A stretch of 22,371 nt of DNA from an uncultured Kordia sp. (GTDB lineage Bacteria > Bacteroidota > Bacteroidia > Flavobacteriales > Flavobacteriaceae). Below are positions 14,131 through 22,371 of this stretch, one piece after another. The translations under genes were made by a program, and so were the position numbers. Numbering within the stretch: the first letter of the stretch is position 1; each line of letters opens with the position of its first letter. Where the stretch lies: contig CAJXHW010000002.1 of assembly GCA_913054565.1 (NCBI GenBank), positions 1 through 22,371 of the forward strand, written 5' to 3'. The notes beneath the pieces were generated by a model that ran no database searches, was not told the DNA's origin, and saw only the letters and a program-made list of their open reading frames with translations.

Positions 14131-16878
14131 ATGGATAAATATTCCTTTTTAAACGCCGCACATACAGCATATTTTGCTGAATTGTATGATCAATATTTAG
14201 TTAACCCTGACAGTGTTGAACCTAGTTGGAGAGCATTTTTTCAAGGGTATGATTTTGGAGCTGAAGCATCTTCTGAAGATGAGCAAATAAACAAGGTTCC
14301 TGAAAATGTTCTAAAAGAATTTCAAGTAGTTAGATTAATTGACGGCTACAGAACACGCGGGCATTTGTTTACAAAAACAAATCCAGTACGTGAGCGTAGA
14401 CAGTACAGACCAACACTAGACTTGGAGAATTTTGGGTTGTCAAAATCTGATTTAAATGAGGTTTTTGAAGCCGGTTCAATTCTTAACTTAGGTAAAACAA
14501 CTCTGTCAGTAATCATTAAACATTTAGAAGCTATTTATTGTGATTCTATTGGTGTAGAGTATATGTACATCAGGGATCCAGAAGAAATTACATGGATTCA
14601 AAATTGGTTAAATGTCAACAGTAATAATCCTACATTTTCTGCAGATCAGAAGAAAAATATTTTAAGAAAATTAAATGAGGCAGTTTCTTTTGAAACATTC
14701 ATGCATTCTAAATATGTTGGACAAAAACGTTTTTCAGTAGAGGGGAATGAAACTTTAATTCCAGGGTTGAATTCACTTATGGAAAGCGCAACTGACAACG
14801 GAGTGAGCCAGTTTGTTGTAGGTATGGCCCACCGTGGTCGTTTAAATGTATTGGCTAATATATTTGGAAAATCTTCTGAAAATATATTTTCAGAATTTGA
14901 TAGTAAAGAATATGATGAAGATGAGTTATTTGATGGTGATGTAAAGTACCATATGGGATGGACGTCTTTTCGTGATGCAGATTCAGGGAAAAAAGTTCGT
15001 ATGGACTTAGCGCCAAACCCATCTCATCTAGAAACCGTAAATACAGTAGTAGAAGGAATCTGTCGCGCAAAATTAGATAACGAGTTAAATGGTGATGAGA
15101 GTAAAATATTACCAATATTAATTCATGGTGATGCAGCAATTGCAGGTCAAGGAGTTGTATATGAAACAATTCAAATGGCTCAGTTGGACGGTTATAGAGT
15201 AGGAGGAACAATTCATGTGGTTGTAAACAATCAAGTAGGGTTTACAACTAATTATCTTGACGCACGTTCAAGCACGTATTGTACTGATGTTGGAAAAGTA
15301 ACATTGTCTCCAGTATTACATGTTAATGCAGATGATGTAGAGGCTGTATGTCACGCATTTCAATTTGCTTTAGAGTTTAGAATGAAGTTTGGAAGAGATG
15401 TATTTATTGATTTGTTAGGGTTTCGTAAATACGGACATAACGAAGGTGATGAACCGCGTTTTACACAACCAAAGCTTTACAAATCAATAGCAAAACATTC
15501 TAACCAAAGAGATATTTATGCTGAAAAGTTATTAGCAGATGGTGTTATCGATAATGGTTATGTTAAAGAGTTGGAAAAAGCTTATAAGGCAGAACTAGAA
15601 ATTGGTTTAGAAGCGTCAAGAAAGCATGAAAAAACAATTGTAACTAAAATAATGGCCGAAGATTGGAAGGGTTATGAAATAGGAAAGTTGCAAGATATTC
15701 TTACGCCAGTAGACACAACATATTCATTAGATAAATTAGATAAAATAGCAGAAGGAATTACAAAATTACCTTCAAATAAAAAATTCATCAAAAAAATACA
15801 ACGTATAATTGATGATAGACATAAACGCTACTTTGATAAAGACTTTAAAAATTATAACCAATTAGATTGGGGTATGGGTGAGCTCTTTGCTTATGGTACT
15901 TTAATGGAAGAAGGGTATAATGTGCGTATTTCTGGCCAAGATGTTGAAAGAGGAACATTTTCTCATCGTCATGCAATAGTGAAAACTGAAGACGGTGATG
16001 AAGAAATTAATTTACATAACACGATTGGTTTAGATGGACATTTCCATATTTATAACTCATTACTTTCAGAGTATGGGGTTGTAGGTTTTGATTATGGTTA
16101 CGCCATGGCAAGTCCGAAAACACTAACCATTTGGGAAGCTCAGTTTGGAGATTTCAGTAACGGAGCTCAAATAATGTTGGACCAGTATATATCTGCTGCG
16201 GAAGATAAATGGAAAACTCAAAATGGGTTGGTAATGTTATTACCACACGGTTATGAATTCCAAGGGTCGGAGCATTCATCAGCACGTATGGAGCGTTACC
16301 TACAATTGTGTTCTAATCATAATATGATTATTGCAGATTGTACAACACCAGCTAACTTTTACCATTTGTTAAGACGACAAATGAAGTGGAATTTCAGAAA
16401 GCCTTTAGTGGTTTTTACACCTAAACGTTTATTGCGTTTACCAGAAGCAGTATCTACAAAAGATGAATTGGTAAATGGGCGTTTTCAAGAAATTTTAGAT
16501 GACACTTCTGTTGATAAAAATAAAGTAACATCATTAGTGTTTTGTACAGGTAAGTTTTATTATGATTTATTAGAGAAACGTACAGAATTAGGAAGAGAAG
16601 ATGTTGCCTTAGTACGAATAGAACAGTTATTTCCATTGCCACAGAAACAATTAGAAGAACTTATTGCTAGTTATCCAAATGTTTCAGATTATGTTTGGGC
16701 ACAAGAAGAGCCTAAAAACATGGGAGCTTGGGGATATATGCTAATGCATTTTGAAGCAGTTAAGTTGCGTTTGGCATCTAGAAAAGCGTATAGTGCACCT
16801 GCTGCAGGAAGTTCAACACGTTCAAAAGCTAGGCATAAAAAAGTAATAGAAAGTGTGTTTGATACACCAACAAAATAA
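14131..16878 (+). CDS. sucA: 2-oxoglutarate dehydrogenase E1 component
   Basis: Thiamine-diphosphate enzyme of the TCA cycle. It decarboxylates 2-oxoglutarate and transfers the succinyl group to the lipoyl arm of SucB. Its 915 residues are close to the E. coli length of 933. The N-terminal peptide (SFLNAAHTAYFAELYDQYL, then SWRAFFQGYD) is the conserved E1o segment that binds E2. The substrate and cofactor regions include FMHSKYVGQKRFSVEG, MAHRGRLNVLANIFGK, PSHLETVNTVVEG, and the ThDP motif HGDAAIAGQGVVYET (from about residue 332) with VVNNQVGFTTN. The pyrimidine-binding half follows (RGTFSHRHAIV, SEYGVVGFDYGYA, LLPHGYEFQGSEHSSARMER), and then the C-terminal domain ending in VWAQEEPKNMGAW. It is transcribed with sucB, 32 nt downstream; the E3 subunit is not in the window. 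Confidence 0.98.
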   Translation: MDKYSFLNAAHTAYFAELYDQYLVNPDSVEPSWRAFFQGYDFGAEASSEDEQINKVPENVLKEFQVVRLIDGYRTRGHLFTKTNPVRERRQYRPTLDLENFGLSKSDLNEVFEAGSILNLGKTTLSVIIKHLEAIYCDSIGVEYMYIRDPEEITWIQNWLNVNSNNPTFSADQKKNILRKLNEAVSFETFMHSKYVGQKRFSVEGNETLIPGLNSLMESATDNGVSQFVVGMAHRGRLNVLANIFGKSSENIFSEFDSKEYDEDELFDGDVKYHMGWTSFRDADSGKKVRMDLAPNPSHLETVNTVVEGICRAKLDNELNGDESKILPILIHGDAAIAGQGVVYETIQMAQLDGYRVGGTIHVVVNNQVGFTTNYLDARSSTYCTDVGKVTLSPVLHVNADDVEAVCHAFQFALEFRMKFGRDVFIDLLGFRKYGHNEGDEPRFTQPKLYKSIAKHSNQRDIYAEKLLADGVIDNGYVKELEKAYKAELEIGLEASRKHEKTIVTKIMAEDWKGYEIGKLQDILTPVDTTYSLDKLDKIAEGITKLPSNKKFIKKIQRIIDDRHKRYFDKDFKNYNQLDWGMGELFAYGTLMEEGYNVRISGQDVERGTFSHRHAIVKTEDGDEEINLHNTIGLDGHFHIYNSLLSEYGVVGFDYGYAMASPKTLTIWEAQFGDFSNGAQIMLDQYISAAEDKWKTQNGLVMLLPHGYEFQGSEHSSARMERYLQLCSNHNMIIADCTTPANFYHLLRRQMKWNFRKPLVVFTPKRLLRLPEAVSTKDELVNGRFQEILDDTSVDKNKVTSLVFCTGKFYYDLLEKRTELGREDVALVRIEQLFPLPQKQLEELIASYPNVSDYVWAQEEPKNMGAWGYMLMHFEAVKLRLASRKAYSAPAAGSSTRSKARHKKVIESVFDTPTK

Positions 16879-16910
16879 AAAAGAACAATACAGACTATAA
16901 ATTATATATT

Positions 16911-18122
16911 ATGATTTTAGAAATGAAAGTTCCTTCACCGGGGGAATCAATTACAGAAGTAGAAATTGCAGAATGGTTAGTTCAAGACGGCGATTACGTT
17001 GAGAAAGATCAAGCTATTGCTGAAGTAGATTCAGACAAAGCAACATTAGAATTACCAGCTGAGGTAAGCGGGATAATTACATTAAAAGCAGAAGAAGGTG
17101 ATGCTGTTGCAGTTGGTGAAGTAGTTTGTTTAATAGATACATCTGCAGAAGTTCCTGCTGGTGGAGAAGCTAAAACAGCGACTCCAAAAGTAGAAGAGAA
17201 AAAAGTTGAAGCACCTAAAGCTGCTCCAGTTGCTTCTAAAACATATGCAACAGGAACTGCCGCTCCTGCCGCTAAGAAAATATTAGACGAAAAAGGAATT
17301 GCTACTAGTGATGTATCAGGAACTGGTCGTGATGGACGTATCACAAAAGACGATGCAGTAAAAGCTGTGCCTTCTATGGGAACACCAACAGGAGGCTCTA
17401 GAAGTACAGGACGTAAAAAAATGTCTATGTTACGTCGTAAAGTAGCAGAGCGTTTAGTTGAGGCTAAAAATACAACAGCAATGTTAACTACGTTTAACGA
17501 AGCAGATATGAAGCCTATTTTTGATTTAAGAAAACAATATAAAGAAGAGTTTAAAACCAAACACGGTGTTGGACTTGGATTCATGTCATTCTTTACAAAA
17601 GCTGTTACTAGAGCGTTAGAGCTATATCCTGATGTAAACTCTATGATTGACGGGAAAGAAATGATTACGTATGATTTCTGTGATATTTCAATAGCTGTGT
17701 CTGGACCTAAAGGATTAATGGTTCCGGTAATGCGTAATGCAGAAGTATTAACGTTTAGAGGTGTTGAGGCAGAAATAAAACGTTTAGCATTACGTGCTCG
17801 TGATGGAAAAATTACGGTTGATGAAATGACAGGTGGAACGTTTACAATTTCTAATGGAGGTGTATTTGGATCAATGTTATCTACACCAATTATCAATCCA
17901 CCACAATCTGGTATTTTAGGAATGCACAATATTATTGAGCGTCCAGTTGCTGTTGATGGCCAGGTGGTTATCAGACCAATGATGTACTTAGCATTGTCTT
18001 ATGATCATAGAATTATTGACGGTAAAGAATCTGTAGGATTCTTAGTAGCTATTAAAGAAGCTCTAGAAAACCCAGTAGAATTATTAATGGGTGGTGATGT
18101 TAAAAAAGCATTAGAATTATAA
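16911..18122 (+). CDS. sucB: 2-oxoglutarate dehydrogenase E2, dihydrolipoyllysine succinyltransferase
   Basis: Core of the 2-oxoglutarate dehydrogenase complex; it moves succinyl from the lipoyl arm to CoA. The 403 residues show three domains. A single lipoyl domain (1-77) carries the lipoylated Lys43 in EVDSDKATLELPAE. An Ala/Pro/Lys-rich linker and the peripheral subunit-binding domain follow (about 113-147, ATGTAAPAAKKILDEKGI and SGTGRDGRITKDD). The catalytic acyltransferase domain (about 165-403) has GGTFTISNGGVFGSMLSTPI and the active-site DHRIIDG with His366 and Asp370. The N-terminus (MKVPSPGESITEVEIAEW) is typical of SucB rather than of pyruvate E2. The start at 16911 (MILEMKVP) is kept; the internal Met5 is a possible alternative. 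Confidence 0.98.
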   Translation: MILEMKVPSPGESITEVEIAEWLVQDGDYVEKDQAIAEVDSDKATLELPAEVSGIITLKAEEGDAVAVGEVVCLIDTSAEVPAGGEAKTATPKVEEKKVEAPKAAPVASKTYATGTAAPAAKKILDEKGIATSDVSGTGRDGRITKDDAVKAVPSMGTPTGGSRSTGRKKMSMLRRKVAERLVEAKNTTAMLTTFNEADMKPIFDLRKQYKEEFKTKHGVGLGFMSFFTKAVTRALELYPDVNSMIDGKEMITYDFCDISIAVSGPKGLMVPVMRNAEVLTFRGVEAEIKRLALRARDGKITVDEMTGGTFTISNGGVFGSMLSTPIINPPQSGILGMHNIIERPVAVDGQVVIRPMMYLALSYDHRIIDGKESVGFLVAIKEALENPVELLMGGDVKKALEL

Positions 18123-18144
18123 TCAATTAGATTGTATAACATAC

Positions 18145-18176
18145 AAAAACCGAAGCTTAATAAGCTTCGGTTTTTT
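18145..18176. terminator. Bidirectional terminator between sucB and the metallophosphoesterase gene
   Basis: Arms AAAAACCGAAGCTTA (18145-18159) and TAAGCTTCGGTTTTT (18161-18175) pair perfectly around one base. A tracts on one side and T tracts on the other let it serve both convergent genes. The right end touches the stop codon of the minus-strand gene (18176-18178). Confidence 0.9.
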
Positions 18177-19066
18177 TATTGGTATGATTTTATCGGTTGA
18201 GGACCTTCCAAAACGTTTCGTTTTATTTGAAGTGTTCCATCTTCTTTAGTATCAATATACCATTTTATTAAGGAGAGGGCACCGTTTTCTATCTCAATAC
18301 CTGTAATGCTTCTAGGATGTACGCAGCTTCCGTCATTAAAAAAGGGAATGTCACCTGGCTTAGGAAAACGCGGGCGGTGTGTATGGCCAACAATAGTCAT
18401 TAAGTTATTATTGTTTACAATCCAATTTTTTATGCGACGCTCTATTTTAATTAATTCTTTGTGGTTTTTTGCAGGGCTAGTCGGGTCTGATATTCCCATA
18501 ATTTGTAATGGTTTCCATAATATTCTAACAAAAAACCTGCTCCATTTCCAAAAGCTATAATTCCACCAATCTGCTTGATGGCCATGAGTTAAGAAGATTT
18601 CTTTACATGTGTCTTGATGTCTTAAAACAACGCCTTCTTCATAGTTTAAATTAGGGAATAATGGCGTGTTTTTTTCAGTTTTGTGATTATAATAACTAGA
18701 CAAATGCTTAGTAACATATTGCTTGTTTTTATAGACCATATCATGGTTTCCCCAAATCAAATGCAACTTGTTCTCTTGATGAAATTTCTTTAAGAGTAAG
18801 TAGATGTTTTTGTGGGCTTCAAATAGAGTTTTGAATGATAAGTTTTCCCACAATTCATCGCCGTCACCAAGTTCACAATATTGAAAATTATTATTATAAT
18901 AATAGGTAAGAGCGTGCATGTATATATTTCTATTATTTGCAAAGTCATCTGCAAAACTATTATCACCTCTATGACAATCACTAAATAATACAAACTTATC
19001 ACTGTTTGAAAATTCAATAACTTTAGCATTTGTATATGCTCTATTAAGTCTGGTATTTGATGACAT
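18176..19066 (-). CDS. Calcineurin-like metallophosphoesterase
   Basis: A 296-residue soluble protein with all five blocks of the two-metal phosphoesterase fold in order: DCH (Asp30, His32), GDGDE (Asp68), GNHD (106-109), THGH (His161, His163) and GHTH (227-230). It would hydrolyse a phosphate mono- or diester; the substrate is not evident. GNHD instead of the GNRD of LpxH, and a length above LpxH's roughly 240, argue against UDP-diacylglucosamine hydrolase. There is no signal peptide or membrane helix; the segment around 172-192 (FWKWSRFFVRILWKPLQIMG) is amphipathic and could touch a membrane. A weak -7 box (TACCTTTA, complement of 19089-19096) lies 22 nt upstream. It is convergent with sucB and appears monocistronic. 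Confidence 0.88.
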   Translation of the reverse strand: MSSNTRLNRAYTNAKVIEFSNSDKFVLFSDCHRGDNSFADDFANNRNIYMHALTYYYNNNFQYCELGDGDELWENLSFKTLFEAHKNIYLLLKKFHQENKLHLIWGNHDMVYKNKQYVTKHLSSYYNHKTEKNTPLFPNLNYEEGVVLRHQDTCKEIFLTHGHQADWWNYSFWKWSRFFVRILWKPLQIMGISDPTSPAKNHKELIKIERRIKNWIVNNNNLMTIVGHTHRPRFPKPGDIPFFNDGSCVHPRSITGIEIENGALSLIKWYIDTKEDGTLQIKRNVLEGPQPIKSYQ

Positions 19067-19097
19067 TGAGAATAATATTTGGATAAGTTAAAGGTAT

Positions 19098-19126
19098 AAA
19101 AAAAGCTCCTTAAAGGAACTTTTTTT
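19098..19126 (-). terminator. Terminator of the acyl-CoA dehydrogenase gene
   Basis: A run of seven A, the stem GCTCCTT/AAGGAAC (19105-19111 and 19113-19119) and a run of seven T. One position pairs as G-U only in minus-strand RNA and is a C-A mismatch in plus-strand RNA, which fits termination of the minus-strand gene ending at 19182. Confidence 0.75.
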
Positions 19127-19181
19127 ATTGTTTTAGTAATAGGAAATTAATTATCCTAAGACACCAGTATCTTCTTTTATT

Positions 19182-20360
19182 TTATTTAAAGGCGTTTAAA
19201 CCTGTAACATCCATACCAGTAATTAGTAAGTGTATGTCATGAGTACCTTCATAAGTAATGACACTTTCTAAATTCATAGAGTGACGCATAATGCTGTATT
19301 CTCCAGAAATCCCCATACCACCTAACATTTGGCGTGCTTCTCTTGCTATATTGATAGCCATATCAACATTATTACGTTTAGCCATAGAAATTTGTGCAGA
19401 TGTTGCGCGACCTTCATTGCGCAATACACCTAAACGCCAAGTTAATAATTGAGCCTTGGTTATTTCGGTAATCATTTCTGCTAATTTCTTTTGTTGTAAT
19501 TGAAAAGATCCAATTGGTTTTCCAAATTGCATACGCTCTTTAGAATATCTTAAAGCGGTGTCATAACAATCCATTGCTGCGCCAATAACACCCCAAGCAA
19601 TACCATAACGGGCAGAATCTAAACAACCTAATGGTGCACCTAATCCTGATTTATTTGGTAATAAGTTTTCTTTAGGAACTTTTACATTGTCAAAAATCAA
19701 CTCTCCAGTTGCTGAAGCTCTTAATGACCATTTGTTATGTGTTTCTGGTGTTGTGAATCCTTCCATACCACGTTCAACAATTAAACCATGAATGCGTCCT
19801 TCTTCATTTTTAGCCCAAACAACTGCAACATCAGCAAATGGCGCGTTAGAAATCCACATTTTAGCACCATTTAAAAGATAATGATCTCCCATATCTTTAA
19901 AATTAGTAACCATTCCTCCAGGGTTTGATCCATGATCTGGCTCAGTTAAACCAAAACATCCTAACCATTCACCAGAAGCTAATTTTGGTAAATATTTATT
20001 ACGTTGTGCTTCATTACCGTATTTCCAAATAGGATACATAACTAAAGATGACTGTACTGATGAGGTAGAGCGCACACCTGAGTCACCTCTTTCAATTTCT
20101 TGCATGATTAAACCATAAGAAATTTGATCAAGACCAGCACCACCATACTCTTCAGGAATGTACGGTCCGAAAGCTCCAATTCCAGCTAAACCTTTAACTA
20201 TCTGTTTAGGGAACTCGGCTTTTTGTGCGTACTCTTCAATAATTGGAGAGACATCACGCTTTACCCATTCTCTAGCAGCATCTCTAACTAATTTGTGTTC
20301 TTCAGATAATAAGTCATCTAATTGATAATAATCTGGAGCTTGAAATAAATCTGGTTTCAT
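19182..20360 (-). CDS. Acyl-CoA dehydrogenase, glutaryl-CoA dehydrogenase type
   Basis: FAD enzyme of 392 residues, predicted to oxidise and decarboxylate glutaryl-CoA to crotonyl-CoA in lysine/tryptophan breakdown. Family blocks are strong: GDSGVRSTSSVQSSLVMYP (92-110), GCFGLTEPDHGSNPGGM (FAD/substrate binding), KMWISNAPFADVAVVWA, SLRASATGELIFDNV, CLDSARYGIAWGV, RMQFGKPIGSFQLQQKKLA, and ITYEGTHDIH with the catalytic base Glu371. Arg97-Ser98 and Glu371 align with Arg94, Ser95 and Glu370 of human GCDH, where the arginine binds the distal carboxylate of glutaryl-CoA. Other short acyl-CoA dehydrogenases lack this context, so the glutaryl assignment is good though not proven. It has its own promoter and terminator. 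Confidence 0.9.
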   Translation of the reverse strand: MKPDLFQAPDYYQLDDLLSEEHKLVRDAAREWVKRDVSPIIEEYAQKAEFPKQIVKGLAGIGAFGPYIPEEYGGAGLDQISYGLIMQEIERGDSGVRSTSSVQSSLVMYPIWKYGNEAQRNKYLPKLASGEWLGCFGLTEPDHGSNPGGMVTNFKDMGDHYLLNGAKMWISNAPFADVAVVWAKNEEGRIHGLIVERGMEGFTTPETHNKWSLRASATGELIFDNVKVPKENLLPNKSGLGAPLGCLDSARYGIAWGVIGAAMDCYDTALRYSKERMQFGKPIGSFQLQQKKLAEMITEITKAQLLTWRLGVLRNEGRATSAQISMAKRNNVDMAINIAREARQMLGGMGISGEYSIMRHSMNLESVITYEGTHDIHLLITGMDVTGLNAFK

Positions 20361-20437
20361 CTGTTGGTTTTTATATGATTAATGATTTTAACCGAACATA
20401 TTCGTGAAAATCATAGTGAAAATTAAAATTATAGAAA

Positions 20438-20468
20438 CAAATGTAACTAATGAGTTATAACTAAACAA
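20438..20468 (-). promoter_or_regulatory. Promoter of the acyl-CoA dehydrogenase gene
   Basis: The minus strand shows TTG (20466-20468), a 20-nt spacer and TACATTTG (20438-20445), a good Bacteroidota promoter. It begins just after the trmN6 stop codon (20476) and implies a leader of about 70 nt. Confidence 0.7.
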
Positions 20469-20475
20469 CTAAAAG

Positions 20476-21189
20476 TTACATCTTTAAATAGAAGTCTTTG
20501 GTTAAATTAATATAGTCTTCAGTATATTGATGTCTGTTGATTTCTATGATTAGTTCTGTAGTTTCAACAGGGCTTTTAGTAAATGAAAACTCTAAAAGAC
20601 TTCGTTTGTATTCTGAAGACGGTGTGCCTTTTACTCGTGTCAATTTATTTATAAATAAATTGTATTTAGAGGCAAGCGTGATAAAATTGCTTTCTTCAGA
20701 AAAAGGAATGATAAATGCCGCTTTACCATTAGTAGCTAAAAGTTTTGAGCAGCCATACAAAAGGTGTTCAAATGGTAAGGCATCTGTAAATCGTGCTAAA
20801 TCTCTTTTTAAATTATCTGTTTTGTAATTTTCAGAGTAAAAAGGAGGGTTAGAAATTATCAAATCATAACTGTCATCTATTTCGTCTACAAACTCCATAA
20901 AACCAGCGTGATAACAAAACAAACGATCGCCCCAGGGTGAATTTTCAAAATTTTCAGCGGCTTGTTCAAAGGCATCATCATCTATTTCAATAGCCTCAAT
21001 GGTTTCTGCAAAACTTCGTTGTGCTAACATTAATGACAATACCCCTGTTCCAGTACCAATATCCAATATAGAAAAAGGTTTATGGTTAACTGTGGTCCAT
21101 GCGCCTAAAAGCACTCCATCAGTGCCAATTTTCATAGCACATCTGTCTTGGTTTACTGAAAACTGTTTGAATTGAAAAACGGAACTCAT
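20476..21189 (-). CDS. trmN6: tRNA1(Val) (adenine(37)-N6)-methyltransferase
   Basis: SAM-dependent methyltransferase of the YfiC/TrmN6 family that modifies A37 of tRNA-Val. From the chosen start it has 237 residues, close to the family norm of about 245. Motif I (ILDIGTGTGVLSLMLAQ, 41-57) binds SAM, the acidic EAIEIDDDA (66-73) follows, and the catalytic NPPF (114-117, LIISNPPFYSEN) marks a base-N6 methyltransferase. The N-terminal FQFKQFSVNQDRCAMKIGTDGVLLGAW is highly characteristic of this family. The frame continues 19 codons upstream to 21246, but a TAnnTTTG box at 21213-21220 lies inside that extension. MSSVFQFKQF at 21189 is therefore the better start. The gene is divergent from the kinase-like gene. 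Confidence 0.93.
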   Translation of the reverse strand: MSSVFQFKQFSVNQDRCAMKIGTDGVLLGAWTTVNHKPFSILDIGTGTGVLSLMLAQRSFAETIEAIEIDDDAFEQAAENFENSPWGDRLFCYHAGFMEFVDEIDDSYDLIISNPPFYSENYKTDNLKRDLARFTDALPFEHLLYGCSKLLATNGKAAFIIPFSEESNFITLASKYNLFINKLTRVKGTPSSEYKRSLLEFSFTKSPVETTELIIEINRHQYTEDYINLTKDFYLKM

Positions 21190-21212
21190 AATTAAATATT
21201 TATAGTCAATAA

Positions 21213-21220
21213 CAAAAGTA
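21213..21220 (-). promoter_or_regulatory. trmN6 promoter -7 box
   Basis: The minus strand reads TACTTTTG, 23 nt upstream of the chosen ATG. A TTG (complement of 21244-21246) lies 23 nt further up, at the long end of the allowed spacing. Confidence 0.58.
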
Positions 21221-21266
21221 GGCAATCTGTTGTAGTTAGAACTCAAGATAATGCTCTTTAAATTAT

Positions 21267-21274
21267 TACCTTTG
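21267..21274 (+). promoter_or_regulatory. Promoter -7 box of the kinase-like gene
   Basis: TACCTTTG matches TAnnTTTG and lies 22 nt before the ATG at 21297. No clear -33 TTG is seen. It is back to back with the trmN6 promoter, about 46 nt away. Confidence 0.58.
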
Positions 21275-21296
21275 TTGAAAAAGGGATTTTTTATTT

Positions 21297-22328
21297 ATGG
21301 CTAACGATGAACAACAGTATAAAAAACCAGCATTTAAAATTAAAGCGCCTTTAAAGGAGCATTTGAAACATTATTCAAGATATGCAGAGCTGCCTTTATC
21401 GTATGATGATTTAACAATTTATCAAGATTTAATTCCGGTTACAGGTGATAATGGGGCATCTACATTGTGGTATTTAGTTTTGTATAATAGTTATGAAATG
21501 GATAGAATTCAAGATCAACTCATTAAAATATATGAGTTGTTGGTTGCAGATGGTGATAAGATTCCTTTCTTGAAAATTGAAAGAATTGAATTTTGCTCAT
21601 TTGGAAACTCTAAGCCATTTAGGATTAAAGTTAGGAATGAAATAAATGATAACCATGATTACTTTTATGTAAAGAAAGCTGATGCTTCAAGAGTTTACGG
21701 TCTTGAGTTAGAAGAGATTTTTTCGCCAGATAAAGTATCGTTTTTAGTTAATAATAGTACTATAGTTATAGAGCATATTGTTGGTATACCTTGCGATGAG
21801 TATATAGAAACTCATAAAGATGTTAAAATAGAAAATAGACTGAGGTTTGCTAAAGAGTTTGTGAAATTTAATGAACGTTGTTTTGTAAGGTTGTTAGGAG
21901 ATATTAGGGCGTATAATTTTATTATTGAAATTACTCAAGATTTTGACAATGTGCAATACAGAATGCGTTCTATAGATTTTGATCAACAAAGTTATGAGGG
22001 TAGAAGGAGCTTATATTTACCACAATATTTTAAAGATAATATAGAGTTGGTAAACCATGCACAAGAAATGCTTTCTTCAGAAATGGCAAATCAGTATGCT
22101 AGAGAGGAACGAGCAGCCATGAAAAAAAGATTTTTAGCAGCCAAACAGCGTACTAAAAGTTTATTGAGAAGAATGCGAAAAGATATAATTTCAACACCTC
22201 TTCATACAAATAGATTAAAAAAAGAATTAGGCGAGTTTCATAACCACCCAGATTTTGAAAAATGTAAAAATATGGGTGAAGTATTGACCTTGCATTTAGA
22301 GCCAAAATTAGGCGTTAAAATATTTTAA
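21297..22328 (+). CDS. Uncharacterised protein with kinase/APH-like core
   Basis: A 343-residue cytoplasmic protein with no signal or membrane segment. I do not recognise a named family. The middle part has the ordered landmarks of a protein-kinase or aminoglycoside-phosphotransferase fold: a strand with Lys126-Lys127 (YFYVKK), a helix with Glu138-Glu140 (YGLELEEIF), a hinge-like IVIEHIVGIPCDEYI (156-170), a catalytic-loop-like LLGDIRAYNFII with Asp202 and Asn207, and a metal-site-like SIDFDQQ with Asp227 and Asp229. The Asp-x4-Asn spacing and the IDFD ending match APH-type kinases. No glycine-rich loop is obvious. The C-terminus (about 265-300, AAMKKRFLAAKQRTKSLLRR) is a very basic helix. 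The gene stands alone, with a -7 box 22 nt upstream and a terminator directly after. The fold assignment is by eye; activity is unproven. Confidence 0.8.
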   Translation: MANDEQQYKKPAFKIKAPLKEHLKHYSRYAELPLSYDDLTIYQDLIPVTGDNGASTLWYLVLYNSYEMDRIQDQLIKIYELLVADGDKIPFLKIERIEFCSFGNSKPFRIKVRNEINDNHDYFYVKKADASRVYGLELEEIFSPDKVSFLVNNSTIVIEHIVGIPCDEYIETHKDVKIENRLRFAKEFVKFNERCFVRLLGDIRAYNFIIEITQDFDNVQYRMRSIDFDQQSYEGRRSLYLPQYFKDNIELVNHAQEMLSSEMANQYAREERAAMKKRFLAAKQRTKSLLRRMRKDIISTPLHTNRLKKELGEFHNHPDFEKCKNMGEVLTLHLEPKLGVKIF

Positions 22329-22330
22329 AC

Positions 22331-22366
22331 AAAAAGCCTTGCAATAATTGTAAGGCTTTTTTTTTT
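22331..22366 (+). terminator. Terminator of the kinase-like gene
   Basis: Arms AAAAAGCCTTGCAAT (22331-22345) and ATTGTAAGGCTTTTT (22347-22361) pair with one G-U wobble in plus-strand RNA, followed by a run of T to 22366. It starts 3 nt after the stop codon. Confidence 0.88.
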
Positions 22367-22371
22367 CTGAT

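Noticed and set aside
17009..17929. A 306-codon open frame antisense to sucB
   Set aside because: It lies wholly inside sucB on the other strand, its product has no family resemblance, and such frames arise from codon bias in conserved genes. The same holds for other antisense frames inside aspS, the RND gene and sucA.
18176..19066. LpxH (UDP-2,3-diacylglucosamine diphosphatase)
   Set aside because: The metal motifs are those of the wider family, with GNHD in place of GNRD and a longer protein; specificity cannot be assigned.
1..22371. Mobile elements, CRISPR arrays, tRNA or rRNA genes, prophage or defence genes
   Set aside because: No transposase, integrase, regularly spaced repeats or RNA gene structure was seen; gene spacing and composition are uniform.

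Overview
The window looks like an ordinary chromosomal segment from a member of the Flavobacteriaceae (Bacteroidota). The DNA is AT-rich. Many leaders carry the Bacteroidota promoter box TAnnTTTG. Several proteins are SPII lipoproteins, and the gene content (TetR-TolC-MFP-RND efflux operon, sucAB, polyprenyl synthase, trmN6, glutaryl-CoA-dehydrogenase-like enzyme) is typical of that family. The genus cannot be decided from the sequence alone. I see no mobile element, CRISPR array, tRNA or rRNA. The longest gene-free stretch is 174 nt (13957-14130).

Layout. Positions 1-3451, minus strand: a tight run of four genes coding for a membrane-anchored protein with a TonB-C-like tail, a TPR lipoprotein, a leukotriene-A4-hydrolase-type M1 aminopeptidase lipoprotein, and a small two-helix membrane protein cut by the window edge. 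Positions 3466-5296, minus: aspS with its own promoter and a perfect palindrome as terminator. Positions 5309-11999, minus: an efflux operon in the order tetR, tolC-like, membrane fusion protein, RND pump, with a self-overlapping promoter/operator. The RND gene carries a one-base insertion in an A6/T6 run that scrambles its last transmembrane helix. Positions 12056-13414, plus: a trans-polyprenyl diphosphate synthase overlapping a small conserved-looking gene. Positions 13411-13956, minus: a small outer-membrane beta-barrel protein whose stop codon shares a CTAG with the convergent gene. Positions 14014-18176, plus: sucA and sucB, the E1 and E2 of the 2-oxoglutarate dehydrogenase complex. Positions 18176-21220, minus: a calcineurin-like metallophosphoesterase, a glutaryl-CoA-dehydrogenase-like flavoenzyme and tRNA1(Val) methyltransferase TrmN6. 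Positions 21267-22366, plus: a solitary gene whose product has the spaced residues of a protein-kinase/APH fold.

Functionally the window mixes central metabolism (2-oxoglutarate dehydrogenase, acyl-CoA oxidation, prenyl diphosphate synthesis), translation (AspRS, TrmN6) and envelope biology (efflux pump, lipoproteins, porin-like barrel). Nothing here is a clear new multi-gene system. The points most worth a second look are the kinase-like orphan, the RND frameshift, the operator overlapping the efflux promoter, and the chain-length signature of the prenyl synthase. Three start codons (aspS, tetR, trmN6) were moved inward because the longer reading frames run into promoter elements.
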